Assembly: GCF_000626635.1 (NCBI RefSeq)
Contig: NZ_CP007451.1
Span: 1,984,001-2,048,000 of the forward strand
From: Draconibacterium orientale
GTDB taxonomy: Bacteria; Bacteroidota; Bacteroidia; Bacteroidales; Prolixibacteraceae
DNA: 64,000 bases
Direction of reading: 5' to 3'
Shown here piece by piece: positions 34,411 to 42,140 of this stretch. Position 1 is the stretch's first letter, and the number at the start of each line of letters is the position of its first letter. A model generated the notes under the pieces. That model saw nothing but the letters and a program-made list of their open reading frames with translations. It searched no databases and was not told the origin of the DNA. The position numbers were made by a program, and so were the translations under genes.

Positions 34411-34424
34411 GAAAAGTTTTTCCC

Positions 34425-34949
34425 ACAAGGGATCCGATCCGTATAAGTTGACGCAGATATAGCAATACGCGCTTAGCGGTTTCAGCCGCTTAGCGCATAG
34501 TGAAATAGCAAGGGGGCATTCAAAACGGATGCCTTTCAGTTATGATTGACAAGGGATGATTAACAAGGGATCCGATCCGTATAAGTTGATGCAGATATAG
34601 CAACACGCGCTTAGCGGTTTCAACCGCTTAGCGCATAGTGAAATAGCAAGGGGGCATTCAAAACGGATGCCTTTCAGTTATGATTGACAAGGGATGATTG
34701 ACAAGGGATCCGATCTGTATAAGTTGACGCAAATATAGCAATACGCGCTTAGCGGTTTCAACCGCTTAGCGCATCTCACAAAATAGATGGGCATCCAAAA
34801 TGATTAACAAGGGATCCGATCCGTATAAGTTGACGTAGATACGGATCGGATCCTTTATTTTGGTAGCAATACGCGCTTAGCGGTTTCAACCGCTTAGCGC
34901 ATAGAATAGCAAAGGGCATCCAAAACGGATGCCCTTCTGTTATGATTGA
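34425..34949 (+). repeat. Four-unit tandem array of hairpin-rich 138-bp repeats
   Basis: Unit starts (ACAAGGGATCCGATC) are at 34425, 34563, 34701 and 34807: two exact 138-bp periods, then 106. Each unit has a GGATCCGATCC segment and a near-palindrome GCGCTTAGCGGTT/AACCGCTTAGCGC with one T-T mismatch. Units 1, 2 and 4 end in a GGCATnCAAAACGGATGCC hairpin, and unit 4 has an extra CGGATCGGATCC. No ORF spans it. It lies just downstream of the activase and may include its terminators. Confidence 0.8.
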
Positions 34950-35101
34950 AAAACACCTTCAGATCACCACTCCTGAAGGATTTCTTTTTGTTCGGTACTC
35001 AGCTGCCCATGTTCTTTTGTGAAATGCAGCAGAACATATCGTCTAAAAAGCATCCAACCCGCCGGGAAGGATGCTTTACTAAACATACACCACTTTTGTT
35101 T

Positions 35102-35854
35102 TTATTCGTCAACAGGAGAGTCCGACGGTTCTTCTTCTCCGCTATCTCTGTGGCCCTGGCGCACTGCGAGTTGATTTTCGAGGTTTTTAATCTTTTGGTT
35201 TACCTCGATAATAAAGTTCTCGATTACCGGAGTTGCCATACGCAAGGTTACCATGGCATTAATCCGGTTTACCAGAGCGTTGTACTCCTCGTCAAAAGCC
35301 ACACGAACTTCTTTTGCCTTTGTGTAGTTGCGGTTTGCTTTTTCGCTGTCGCGCTGGTTTTGAAGGTCGTTTACGGCTGTGTTTTCCGCTTCGTGAGCCA
35401 AAACCCAGGGGGTAATGCCTATGGTTTGGCAATGCACAGCCATTTTCGGTTTTTTCAGATCGTTATTCAGGTTGGTTGCAGCTGCTGTTTGTTCCTTTAA
35501 CGACAGGTTTCTGATGTTTCCATACAAATTAAAAACCCGTTCAAGGTGTTTTGCTGCTTCAACTTCTTCAGGTATCGGGCTGTAAAGCGTTGCTTTTACC
35601 CGTCCGTTTAGAGCACTCCAGGTGTTGTCGCGCCGGTGGTCGGCATCCTGGATCTTTTCGGTAAATACACTTCCCTTGTCAACATTTATTGCTTCGTCGA
35701 GGGCGGTAAAACTATTGTCGAAAGCTACCGCCTCTTCCTCCACATTAAGTGCTGCAGGGGTGGCTTGCGTTACCAGACCTTTTACATCAGTCATATACTG
35801 AAAATAGTCGTTGTGGCGCAAGCGCGTTAAAGGGATGTTTACTATAAAATTCAT
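35102..35854 (-). CDS. DUF6261 family protein
   Basis: A 250-residue soluble helical protein starting MNFIVNIPLTRLRHNDYFQY. The opening (IPLTRLRHNDYFQYMTDV), the repeated long helices and the FIIEVNQKIKNLENQLAVRQ coiled coil match the DUF6261 family of Bacteroidota, whose function is unknown. The C-terminal tail (GHRDSGEEEPSDSPVDE) is acidic and disordered. A 42-bp phased palindrome array starts about 320 bp upstream of the gene. There is no obvious operon partner. Confidence 0.75.
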   Translation of the reverse strand: MNFIVNIPLTRLRHNDYFQYMTDVKGLVTQATPAALNVEEEAVAFDNSFTALDEAINVDKGSVFTEKIQDADHRRDNTWSALNGRVKATLYSPIPEEVEAAKHLERVFNLYGNIRNLSLKEQTAAATNLNNDLKKPKMAVHCQTIGITPWVLAHEAENTAVNDLQNQRDSEKANRNYTKAKEVRVAFDEEYNALVNRINAMVTLRMATPVIENFIIEVNQKIKNLENQLAVRQGHRDSGEEEPSDSPVDE

Positions 35855-36170
35855 AAATATTAAATGTAATTATTTGTGGGTGTATGTGTATTGCGTTGAT
35901 TATTTGCAGTGCTCATGGTTATCTTATTTGGCTGTGTTGATGCAATATAGAACATAAGCTTGCAAAAGTCAAGAGCCGTGTTTGTGTTATTTAGCATAAA
36001 TTGCAGATAAGTAAATAATTGACCGGTGTTGTATAACGATGGCGCTGAGGTTGGTAATTTGCTTTTGTTGTAAACCTGCAAAAAGCCCGAAGCACTGTAC
36101 AAAGCCCTTATGCAAGGCTGCGACAGTAATAAATTGTTGACAAAACTACCGCTGTAGAGCTACAACAGTA
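35855..36170. other. Upstream region of DUF6261 gene
   Basis: A 316-bp non-coding stretch, likely holding the DUF6261 promoter on the minus strand. AAAACTAC (36142-36149) and GTAGTTTT (36168-36175) form an inverted repeat at the edge of the palindrome array. No gene is called; the 80-codon minus ORF has no features. Confidence 0.4.
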
Positions 36171-36437
36171 GTTTTTTGGAGAATGCCAGGCTTGCGTAGT
36201 GCAACACCAGCCGTAAAATGATCATTTTACTACCTGCGTACCCCTACAAAGGCCTTGAAATGACCGTTTTACTAGCTGTGTTTCTCTGCAGAAGCCGTAA
36301 AATGACCGTTTTGCTAGCTGCGTAACAATACAATAGCGGTAAAATGATCGTTTTGGTGCCGGTGTACCTCTGCAACAGCGGTAAAATAACCATTTTGAAG
36401 CTTGCGAAGCCCAACGATAGTTACAAAATGGTCGATG
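36171..36437. repeat. 42-bp tandem array of phased palindromes
   Basis: Palindromic cores start at 36213, 36255, 36297, 36339, 36381 and, degenerate, 36423 and 36171: an exact 42-bp period. The first core GTAAAATGATCATTTTAC is a perfect 18-bp palindrome; the others fit AAAATGAYCRTTTT. The 24-bp spacers are related to each other (CTAGCTGCGTA...), so this is not a CRISPR. As 42 bp is four helical turns, all cores face the same side of the DNA. In one minus frame the array reads as a degenerate 14-residue repeat. Confidence 0.8.
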
Positions 36438-36666
36438 GGGAGCTCTTGTAGTCAGGTAGTTAAGTGTTTTCTGCAACATTGGGTTTTCGGAAAACCGCCT
36501 GCAATAAGGCATTGGCTTTATTGTTTATGTTGGTTGCTTTCAATTTGTTACTCCTGTATTGTTTTTGTTTAACAGAATGCTAACTTTAAAACAAAAAATA
36601 GCATCCCGTTGAATACGCGCCGTGAAATAAGATTTTCGCAAAAAGTTGGATTATACACTCAAAATA

Positions 36667-36732
36667 GAATGATAACCCAACCCAATAAAAGAAATATAAC
36701 CCGACTTGTTGGGTTCCATATACGTTATGGGC
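36667..36732 (+). repeat. Candidate first attC-like site
   Basis: GATAACCCAACCC (near 36671) can pair with TTGTTGGGTT (near 36707) and the site ends in GTTATGGGC (36724-36732). It is shorter and less typical than the later sites, but its last bases are the exact reverse complement of the outer arm of the attC site at 37966, so it is at least the left edge of cassette 1. Confidence 0.45.
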
Positions 36733-36827
36733 AAGTTTGAAATTGAATAAATATACTAATTTGGGAATATGCTGAAAAGCCAATTAAATTCAGAAGTAGG
36801 CAAAAAAAATTAAAAATCATTATTACT

Positions 36828-37124
36828 ATGAACAAAAGTTATTTACAATCGAAAATCAAATCAACAGGTACAGCTTATTTGTTTTGGTTCTTTCTTGGAG
36901 CACATTATGCTTATTTAGGCAAATGGGGGCTTCAATTTCTTTACTGGTTTACTTTAGGAGGTTTAGGTATTTGGGCGTTAATCGATTTATTTATAATGTC
37001 GTCCAAAGTAAGTAAGATTAATGCCCCAATTTTTGAGGAAATTGAAAAAATGGAAAAAAGAGAAAAGGATGAAGACCACGCAAGACAAATGGCAATGATG
37101 GCTGCAGTAGCGGGAAACAAATAA
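36828..37124 (+). CDS. TM2-domain membrane protein (cassette 1)
   Basis: A 98-residue protein with a TM2 domain, two transmembrane helices joined by a short turn (TAYLFWFFLGAHYAYLGKWG, then LYWFTLGGLGIWALIDLFIM). The D of WALIDLF is a family mark. A charged cytosolic tail (EIEKMEKREKDEDHARQMAM) follows. TM2 proteins are widespread and their role is unclear. It is the first gene in cassette 1, preceded by the GTTATGGGC edge; 347 bp of non-coding DNA separates it from the next gene. Confidence 0.85.
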   Translation: MNKSYLQSKIKSTGTAYLFWFFLGAHYAYLGKWGLQFLYWFTLGGLGIWALIDLFIMSSKVSKINAPIFEEIEKMEKREKDEDHARQMAMMAAVAGNK

Positions 37125-37471
37125 ATGAACTAAAACTTAAAAAAGATATTTCAATAATATGAATAATGTGGGACTCTCTTATTATGCTATACACTAAGCA
37201 AGTGATATATACAAAAAGTGAGTCCCTCCTTGATTTTGTACTTTCAATGAGTAAAAATATTATGAACATAATTAATGATTAAAAACAGTTACTGTTTGGG
37301 GAAAATATTTGACACTAATTGAAATTAATAAAATGCCATACATAAACTTCATATTCATAATTATAAATCGAACTCTAAAAATTAAAAACAAAATTACATG
37401 GATGCCAGAAACCATCAAAAACGGGGCGTTCCCGAAAAGCCAGAGAGTAGGATAACTAAATTTTAAACATT
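37125..37471. other. Non-coding stretch within cassette 1
   Basis: A 347-bp AT-rich stretch. GGGACTC near 37170 and GAGTCCC near 37220 could form a long-range stem, possibly a terminator after the TM2 gene. No gene or attC site is seen, so the two genes share one cassette. Confidence 0.4.
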
Positions 37472-37915
37472 ATGAATCAAATTATAAATTTCATTTTACT
37501 TGGTTTTATTGGACCGCAAGAAATAATAATCCTTCTAATAATTCCTGCCCTTTCAGTAATACCATTAATTTTTTATTTATTAACTCTCCAAAACACATTT
37601 AATGCAATTAGTATAGAAAACCGCAGGATGCAATCAGGGGAAGTTTGGCTTACTTTAATACCATTGTTTGGACTTGTCTGGCAGTTTATTATTGTAAATC
37701 GATTAGCGGATTCATTAAAAGCTGAATTTAATGCAAAAAATATTACAGTAGATGAAGAAAGACCTGGAGTTGGAATCGGTTTAGCTTATTGCATTTTATT
37801 TTGTTGTAGCATAATCCCTTTCGTTAATTTCTTGACTGGAGTAGCTGGAATTATATGCTGGATAATATATTGGTCAAAAATAAATAACTACAAAATAAAA
37901 CTTATTCAGTCGTAA
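37472..37915 (+). CDS. Four-helix membrane protein, function unknown (cassette 1)
   Basis: A 147-residue integral membrane protein with about four hydrophobic helices. Between helices 2 and 3 lies a conserved-looking QNTFNAISIENRRMQSGEVW and then LTLIPLFGLVWQFIIVNRLA, a pattern I recall in uncharacterised Bacteroidota membrane proteins without a reliable name. The last helix pair (YCILFCCSIIPFVNFLTGVA) ends in a lysine-rich tail. It ends 50 bp before the attC site that closes cassette 1, the normal gene-attC arrangement. Confidence 0.7.
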   Translation: MNQIINFILLGFIGPQEIIILLIIPALSVIPLIFYLLTLQNTFNAISIENRRMQSGEVWLTLIPLFGLVWQFIIVNRLADSLKAEFNAKNITVDEERPGVGIGLAYCILFCCSIIPFVNFLTGVAGIICWIIYWSKINNYKIKLIQS

Positions 37916-37965
37916 AAACTCCCAATATAAAAAATGACAGTCATAAAAAAATCTCATAAAAACCA

Positions 37966-38160
37966 GCCCATAACAAAGTGCAAATGTAATGCGGGCGGGC
38001 GCGGTTTTCCAACATTCGCGCCTTGTTCAACCACCGCCAATCCGTCGTTGACGGATTATCGGTAAAAAACAAAATTTAGTGCTACGCCGGCTTGGCTCCG
38101 TGCAACCTTGACAAGTTGCCGTTTCAAAGCTCCGCACTCCACTTGCACCAACCGTTGGCA
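37966..38160 (+). repeat. attC-like site closing cassette 1
   Basis: Outer arms GCCCATAAC (37966-37974) and CCGTTGGC (38152-38159); inner arms GTGCAAATGTAATGCGG (37978-37994) and CCGCACTCCACTTGCAC (38132-38148), which pair with few mismatches. The central region is about 140 bp. The crossover point is expected at 38154/38155. Confidence 0.8.
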
Positions 38161-38273
38161 ACAAGGCTAAGAGCGACACACATCAACCCCAGGAAAAAAG
38201 ATTAAGTTTCGATTAATAAAAGGACTGGTCAAAAAAATAAGACCAGCCCTAAATAATAAAAAGTTAATCACGA

Positions 38274-39161
38274 TTATCGCTGAACACCTAACTGGACTTT
38301 AGCACCGTTTATATGGACTTCATCCTGTGTTTCAACAGCAAAATAACCATAAGCCAAGGGTGCAGCCGCAGCTCGCTCAACGGCCTGCTCAAAAATCATA
38401 TTCCATATTTTGCCACCTTGTTTTTCATACTCTGAAATTAAAGACTTGAGACTTTCTTCTCCGAAAACAGTGAGATGTCCTGAAAAATCTTGGGAAATAT
38501 CACTGATTCGGGCTGTTGACCAGTCAATAATTCCACATACATTACCATCGGCATATGTTAGAATATGTCCTGCATACAAATCACCATGAATGAATTTTGT
38601 GAAGTTCGGCCACAGTGTATCATTATCCAACCACTTTTTGTAACGATTTTCTAAATCATTACTTATGCCCAGTTCGGATTTTACCAAGCGTAATCGTTCG
38701 GAAATCTCGCTTCTCAGACTTTCAGGTGTAGTAACTTCCAATCCATTCAGAACAACTTCTTCTTTCGGAATAGCATGGAGTTGCACCAAAATTTTAGCCA
38801 ATGACTGAATGTAGTTTGGACTATCTTTATCCATATTCCAAGAAACCTCATAAGTTTCAGCATCATAAGTCAAAGCGGGTTTTCCATCCAATAATGGATA
38901 CGCTACCAGCTCTTCGTTCGCAATTTTCCAATCTGGAACTTGCGCAGTGAGATGTTTGCAAACTAACTGTAGAATTAGTTTTTCCTTTGCAATCTGCTTA
39001 CCCAAATCGGGTCTTCTAGGAATACGCAACAGCCATTGATTTTCATCTTTGTCTGTTGCAAAACCAACCTTGAAATCTATTCCCATTTCGTTGAATTTCA
39101 TCTTGTCTGAAAGCATTAAACCATGTCTTTCTGCAAGTTTCTGAATGTCTGTATTTTTCAT
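38274..39161 (-). CDS. Macrolide 2'-phosphotransferase-like (Mph family)
   Basis: A 295-residue kinase-fold protein matching macrolide phosphotransferases, which inactivate macrolides by phosphorylating the 2'-OH of desosamine. Similarity to Mph sequences runs along the whole length: LAERHGLMLSDKMKFNEMGI, WLLRIPRRPDLGK, VPDWKIANEELVAYPLLDGK, and the catalytic loop FIHGDLYAGHIL (H192, D194) with GIIDWSTARISD (D213). Length equals the family norm. It is the second gene of a minus-strand operon, 5 bp after the Mef-like pump. The operon runs opposite to the usual cassette direction. Activity is inferred. Confidence 0.88.
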   Translation of the reverse strand: MKNTDIQKLAERHGLMLSDKMKFNEMGIDFKVGFATDKDENQWLLRIPRRPDLGKQIAKEKLILQLVCKHLTAQVPDWKIANEELVAYPLLDGKPALTYDAETYEVSWNMDKDSPNYIQSLAKILVQLHAIPKEEVVLNGLEVTTPESLRSEISERLRLVKSELGISNDLENRYKKWLDNDTLWPNFTKFIHGDLYAGHILTYADGNVCGIIDWSTARISDISQDFSGHLTVFGEESLKSLISEYEKQGGKIWNMIFEQAVERAAAAPLAYGYFAVETQDEVHINGAKVQLGVQR

Positions 39162-39166
39162 TTGTT

Positions 39167-40390
39167 TTATTTTTTTAAATTATTACCTAACTGCATAAGT
39201 TTCTCAGAGCCATACGAAAGCAACCCAATAACGATAGCCAAACATCCACTTATGATAAAAGTGATGTTTATACCTATATTTTCTGCAATCACGCCTGTGA
39301 ACAATAAACCGATTATACTTGGCAATACCGCCAAACTGTAATAAAGAGAAAAGACTCGTCCCAGCATTTCAGGTTTTACTGTTATCTGGACAATAGCAGT
39401 AAAACATGCATAAAAAACAGATAAACCAATACCTCCAATTGCTGTTACCAGAACAAATCCAATGAACCATTCTTTTGGGAAAACTCCGCTAAGAAGGAAT
39501 GTTAACCCCAATATGATATACATTGAATTAACCAATACAATCTTTGACATCCCAACTTTGAACAAGCCTAAAACAGCTCCACCAATCAGCATGCCTCCCC
39601 CCCAAACTATCTCAACAAGGCCCATTTCCCATTTTCCTCCTCCATAATGTCCTGTTGTCAGTAGTGGGAACATAATTGCAGCAGGCATGATGACAAAGGT
39701 GATAGCCATGGCATAAAGAAAAAGGTAACTTAAACCTCTATTTTTAGATACGATATGTAACCCATCTATAAATTCGGTTGATATTGTATGAACAGAAAAT
39801 TTAGAACCTTTTATTGTCTGTGGTATTCTTACCATCATAAGCGAAGAAATTGCCAGTAATGCTCCAATCAAATCAAGATACAAAACATTTGAAATAGGCA
39901 ATATGGCAATTGCCACTGTACCAAGTGCAGGACCACCAATACTACAAATCGAATGTAACATTTGATTAATACCAGCAACTCTTAGCAATTCTTTTTTAGG
40001 CACAATTAGCGGAGCCAAAGCTTGTAGAGCCGGTGAATGAAAGGCATTGCCAACCGAACGTAAACCTAACATGATATAAATCCATACAAGATTTACCGTT
40101 TCCTTGTTAAGGATAAATATCAAGACAATAGCACATACAGCAATGAAAGTATCAGAAAGAATCATGATACGTTTTCGATTAGTACGGTCTATATATACCC
40201 CTGCTAACGGGCCAATAATAGCTTGTGGCAATATTCCAGCTATACCTGCATATGCTAAAACCTCGGCGGATTGATACTCCAGACTAAGCCATATGACAAT
40301 AGCAAATTGGACTGCATAACTTGTCAACATTGAAACAAATTGCCCAGCCCATATAAATATATAGGTGTTAAACCATTTTTGGTTCTCCAT
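39167..40390 (-). CDS. Macrolide efflux MFS transporter (Mef-like)
   Basis: A 407-residue major facilitator with 12 predicted helices. The N-terminus (NTYIFIWAGQFVSMLTSYAV), GPLAGVYIDRTNRKRIMILS (motif A) and LRSVGNAFHSPALQALAPLI match the Mef(A)/Mef(E)/Mef(En2) group, drug/proton antiporters for 14- and 15-membered macrolides. Length fits the family. It precedes the Mph-like gene by 5 bp; mef-mph tandem operons are known from other bacteria. A promoter and a leader with a seven-codon ORF and strong secondary structure precede it (40406-40542), pointing to drug-inducible control. Confidence 0.87.
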   Translation of the reverse strand: MENQKWFNTYIFIWAGQFVSMLTSYAVQFAIVIWLSLEYQSAEVLAYAGIAGILPQAIIGPLAGVYIDRTNRKRIMILSDTFIAVCAIVLIFILNKETVNLVWIYIMLGLRSVGNAFHSPALQALAPLIVPKKELLRVAGINQMLHSICSIGGPALGTVAIAILPISNVLYLDLIGALLAISSLMMVRIPQTIKGSKFSVHTISTEFIDGLHIVSKNRGLSYLFLYAMAITFVIMPAAIMFPLLTTGHYGGGKWEMGLVEIVWGGGMLIGGAVLGLFKVGMSKIVLVNSMYIILGLTFLLSGVFPKEWFIGFVLVTAIGGIGLSVFYACFTAIVQITVKPEMLGRVFSLYYSLAVLPSIIGLLFTGVIAENIGINITFIISGCLAIVIGLLSYGSEKLMQLGNNLKK

Positions 40391-40405
40391 GAAATAAACT
40401 TGATT

Positions 40406-40542
40406 AAATTATACAACAATAAATGGATAGCACTGAGAAGAGCTATCTAAAAAAATGTGGGTATTTTGAGAATTACCCTATTATTTTATCCAAGGCTTTG
40501 CCATTTGTTGTATAATTTATTGGAAATAACCGCACAAAGGTA
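40406..40542 (-). promoter_or_regulatory. Promoter and attenuator-like leader of the mef-mph operon
   Basis: On the minus strand a TACCTTTG promoter box (40542-40535) starts a leader of about 140 nt. An exact 14-bp inverted repeat (40505-40518 with 40406-40419, TTGTTGTATAATTT on the plus strand) pairs the start of the leader with the bases 15-30 nt before the mef ATG, masking the initiation region. Between them are the leader ORF (40481-40504) and hairpins GGGTA/TACCC and GATAGC/GCTATC. The layout matches leader-peptide attenuation. Confidence 0.65.
40481..40504 (-). CDS. Putative leader peptide MAKPWIK
   Basis: Seven codons plus TAA, with its ATG directly beside the 5' arm of the long-range stem. 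Leader peptides of similar size precede erm and mef genes, where macrolide-stalled ribosomes change the RNA fold. There is no exact +x+ stalling motif, so the stalling signal is uncertain. Confidence 0.45.
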   Translation of the reverse strand: MAKPWIK

Positions 40543-40602
40543 GGAAATATTTTTTTAAATTTGAAGAAATAAATAGTCTGAATTTGGATGTAAAAAAGCC
40601 CA

Positions 40603-40737
40603 GTTGCCAACAGCGTATATAATTAAGTGCGGTTTCGGTGCTGATAATCAGCATTATCTCCCGCATCAGCCTCGGTGCTTTTCGACAGGAAAGCATCCCG
40701 CAATCCGCACCTAATCATATACGCGGAACGTTGGCGG
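40603..40737 (+). repeat. attC-like site closing cassette 2
   Basis: Outer arms GTTGCCAAC (40603-40611) and AACGTTGGC (40728-40735 region); inner arms GCGTATATAATTAAGTGCGG (40613-40632) and CCGCACCTAATCATATACGC (40705-40724). The center carries GACAGGAA and CCCGCAATCC, shared with the other sites. Crossover is expected at 40730/40731. Confidence 0.85.
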
Positions 40738-40875
40738 TAATTTGAAGAAACGATTAACAACAAAAAACATTCAAGAAAATGAAGCTATAAGTAACTGTAA
40801 GATAGAATAAGAATTGAAATATCCTTTACTAGGCAAAGTAGAAAAGACGATTGTTAATATTAAAAAAATTAGAAA

Positions 40876-41646
40876 ATGATACAGTTACAAATGATTGACA
40901 AAACAAAGTCAATAGCTCAAAATGATAAAAATATTTCTGCCGTATTTATGTACGGGTCATTTACCAAAAATGAAGGGGACAAATATTCAGATATTGAATT
41001 CTACATCTTCTTGAAGGATAAAGAAAAATTTTCCGCTGAAAATTGGGTAAGCCAAATTCATCCATTGGCATTATATTTTACCAACGAGTATGGAAGTGAA
41101 GTTGCCATTTTTGAAAATATGATAAGGGGGGAGTTTCATTTTTTGACAAACGACCAAATGGAAGTTATCAAATCGTGGGACGGTTTGGTAGAGTTTAGCG
41201 ACTTTGACAAGATGATTTTAGTAGATAAAGAAGTTTTATTGACTAACACGCTCAAAGAAATAAAAACTAAAGTACCTGATCGAACAACAAATGAAAATAT
41301 CCTGTGGTTGAGCCAATCATTGTTGAATGTTTTACTTACAACAAGCAACTTAATTAAACGACAGGAATTTGCTCACGCTTACCAAAGCTTATCAAATGTT
41401 CAAAAATATTTACTTTGGTTAATAAGAATTGAAACATACCAAACCAAACATTGGGAAAGTCCAACAAAAGGCTTGGAAAAAGACATAGACCCAGATTGGT
41501 ATTCGTTATTTCAGCAGACAACATCAGAATTAGATCCGACAGATATTAAAACAGCTTTCAAGAAGACATTAACATTGACTGAAAAACTTTTTGATAATCT
41601 TGGAGTTGAAGCAAAATTAAAGGGGGTATTAAGGAGAATTGAATAA
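40876..41646 (+). CDS. Lincosamide nucleotidyltransferase-like (Lnu(F)/Lnu(B) group)
   Basis: A 256-residue nucleotidyltransferase resembling Lnu(F)/Lnu(B)-type enzymes that adenylylate lincosamides. The catalytic pocket is MYGSFTKNEGDKYSDIEFYI, with G27-S28 and D39-x-E41. The following WVSQIHPLALYFTNEYGSEV and IFENMIRGEFHF, and later QKYLLWLIRIETYQTKHWES, track the family through its length. lnu(F) itself is known as an integron cassette elsewhere. The stop is 9 bp from the attC-like site that follows, the classic cassette layout. No promoter box is obvious in the 138 bp upstream. Confidence 0.87.
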   Translation: MIQLQMIDKTKSIAQNDKNISAVFMYGSFTKNEGDKYSDIEFYIFLKDKEKFSAENWVSQIHPLALYFTNEYGSEVAIFENMIRGEFHFLTNDQMEVIKSWDGLVEFSDFDKMILVDKEVLLTNTLKEIKTKVPDRTTNENILWLSQSLLNVLLTTSNLIKRQEFAHAYQSLSNVQKYLLWLIRIETYQTKHWESPTKGLEKDIDPDWYSLFQQTTSELDPTDIKTAFKKTLTLTEKLFDNLGVEAKLKGVLRRIE

Positions 41647-41654
41647 AAAAACTC

Positions 41655-41788
41655 CCGCCAACATTGTATAAGCGTAATGCGGGCGAAGTGGCTAAAATTT
41701 AGTATTTTGGCATCTATCAAAGTTCGTGCTGGCGGACAGTGAATCGCTCCGAAATCCCGCACTACGCTTATACTAAACCGTTAGCGGC
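41655..41788 (+). repeat. attC-like site closing cassette 3
   Basis: Outer arms CCGCCAAC (41655-41662) and GTTAGCGGC (41780-41788); inner arms GTATAAGCGTAATGCGGG (41666-41683) and CCCGCACTACGCTTATAC (41756-41773). Crossover is expected at 41780/41781. Confidence 0.85.
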
Positions 41789-41989
41789 AATCCCCCCTAT
41801 ACCCCAAAGGCATTGACTTTTGAAACGAACGTCAAAAAGCAATAATTGAATAGCGGTGATTTTGATAGATTTCAGAAATATGTAAATAGTTGATTATTAA
41901 TATATAAATTTGACGTTAGTCAGAACCTTAAAAGACACTCTTGATAACCAATAAACAATTCTAATAATAAAACTTCTCAAAAAAGATTT

Positions 41990-42118
41990 TATCTTTGTGG
42001 CATTATGAGGCAATAATAACTCCATATCGTAATCTTTATTCTCAATCAATTCTGATTGGGATTGTTGTTATGCATTTATTGTTAAACAAATTGTATTATG
42101 CTTCTCTGAAAGCATAAT
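41990..42118 (+). promoter_or_regulatory. Promoter and structured leader of the Tet-type pump gene
   Basis: TATCTTTG (41990-41997) is a good -7 box. The leader starts with a possible three-codon ORF (ATGAGGCAATAA, 42005-42016). ATAATAAC (42013-42020) can pair with GTTGTTAT (42064-42071) around a CAATCA/TGATTG hairpin. A perfect 9-bp hairpin ATTATGCTT/AAGCATAAT (42095-42118) ends 22 nt before the start codon. Very short leader ORFs are known before Bacteroides tetQ; the parallel is my inference. Confidence 0.5.
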
Positions 42119-42140
42119 GTGAATTTAATTGCTTCATAAG

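Noticed and set aside
34425-34949. CRISPR-like array
   Set aside because: The repeated unit is the whole 138 bp; there are no short repeats with unique spacers, and no cas gene is present.
36171-36437. CRISPR-like array with 18-bp repeats
   Set aside because: The 24-bp intervals are related to each other rather than unique, the period is exact, and no cas gene is present.
36222-36512. Minus-strand 96-codon ORF with 14-residue repeats rich in Phe, Tyr, Cys and Arg
   Set aside because: It is the translation of the 42-bp palindrome array. The repeat continues past its stop codon in the same frame, and the composition is driven by the DNA palindromes, so I treat it as a DNA repeat rather than a gene.
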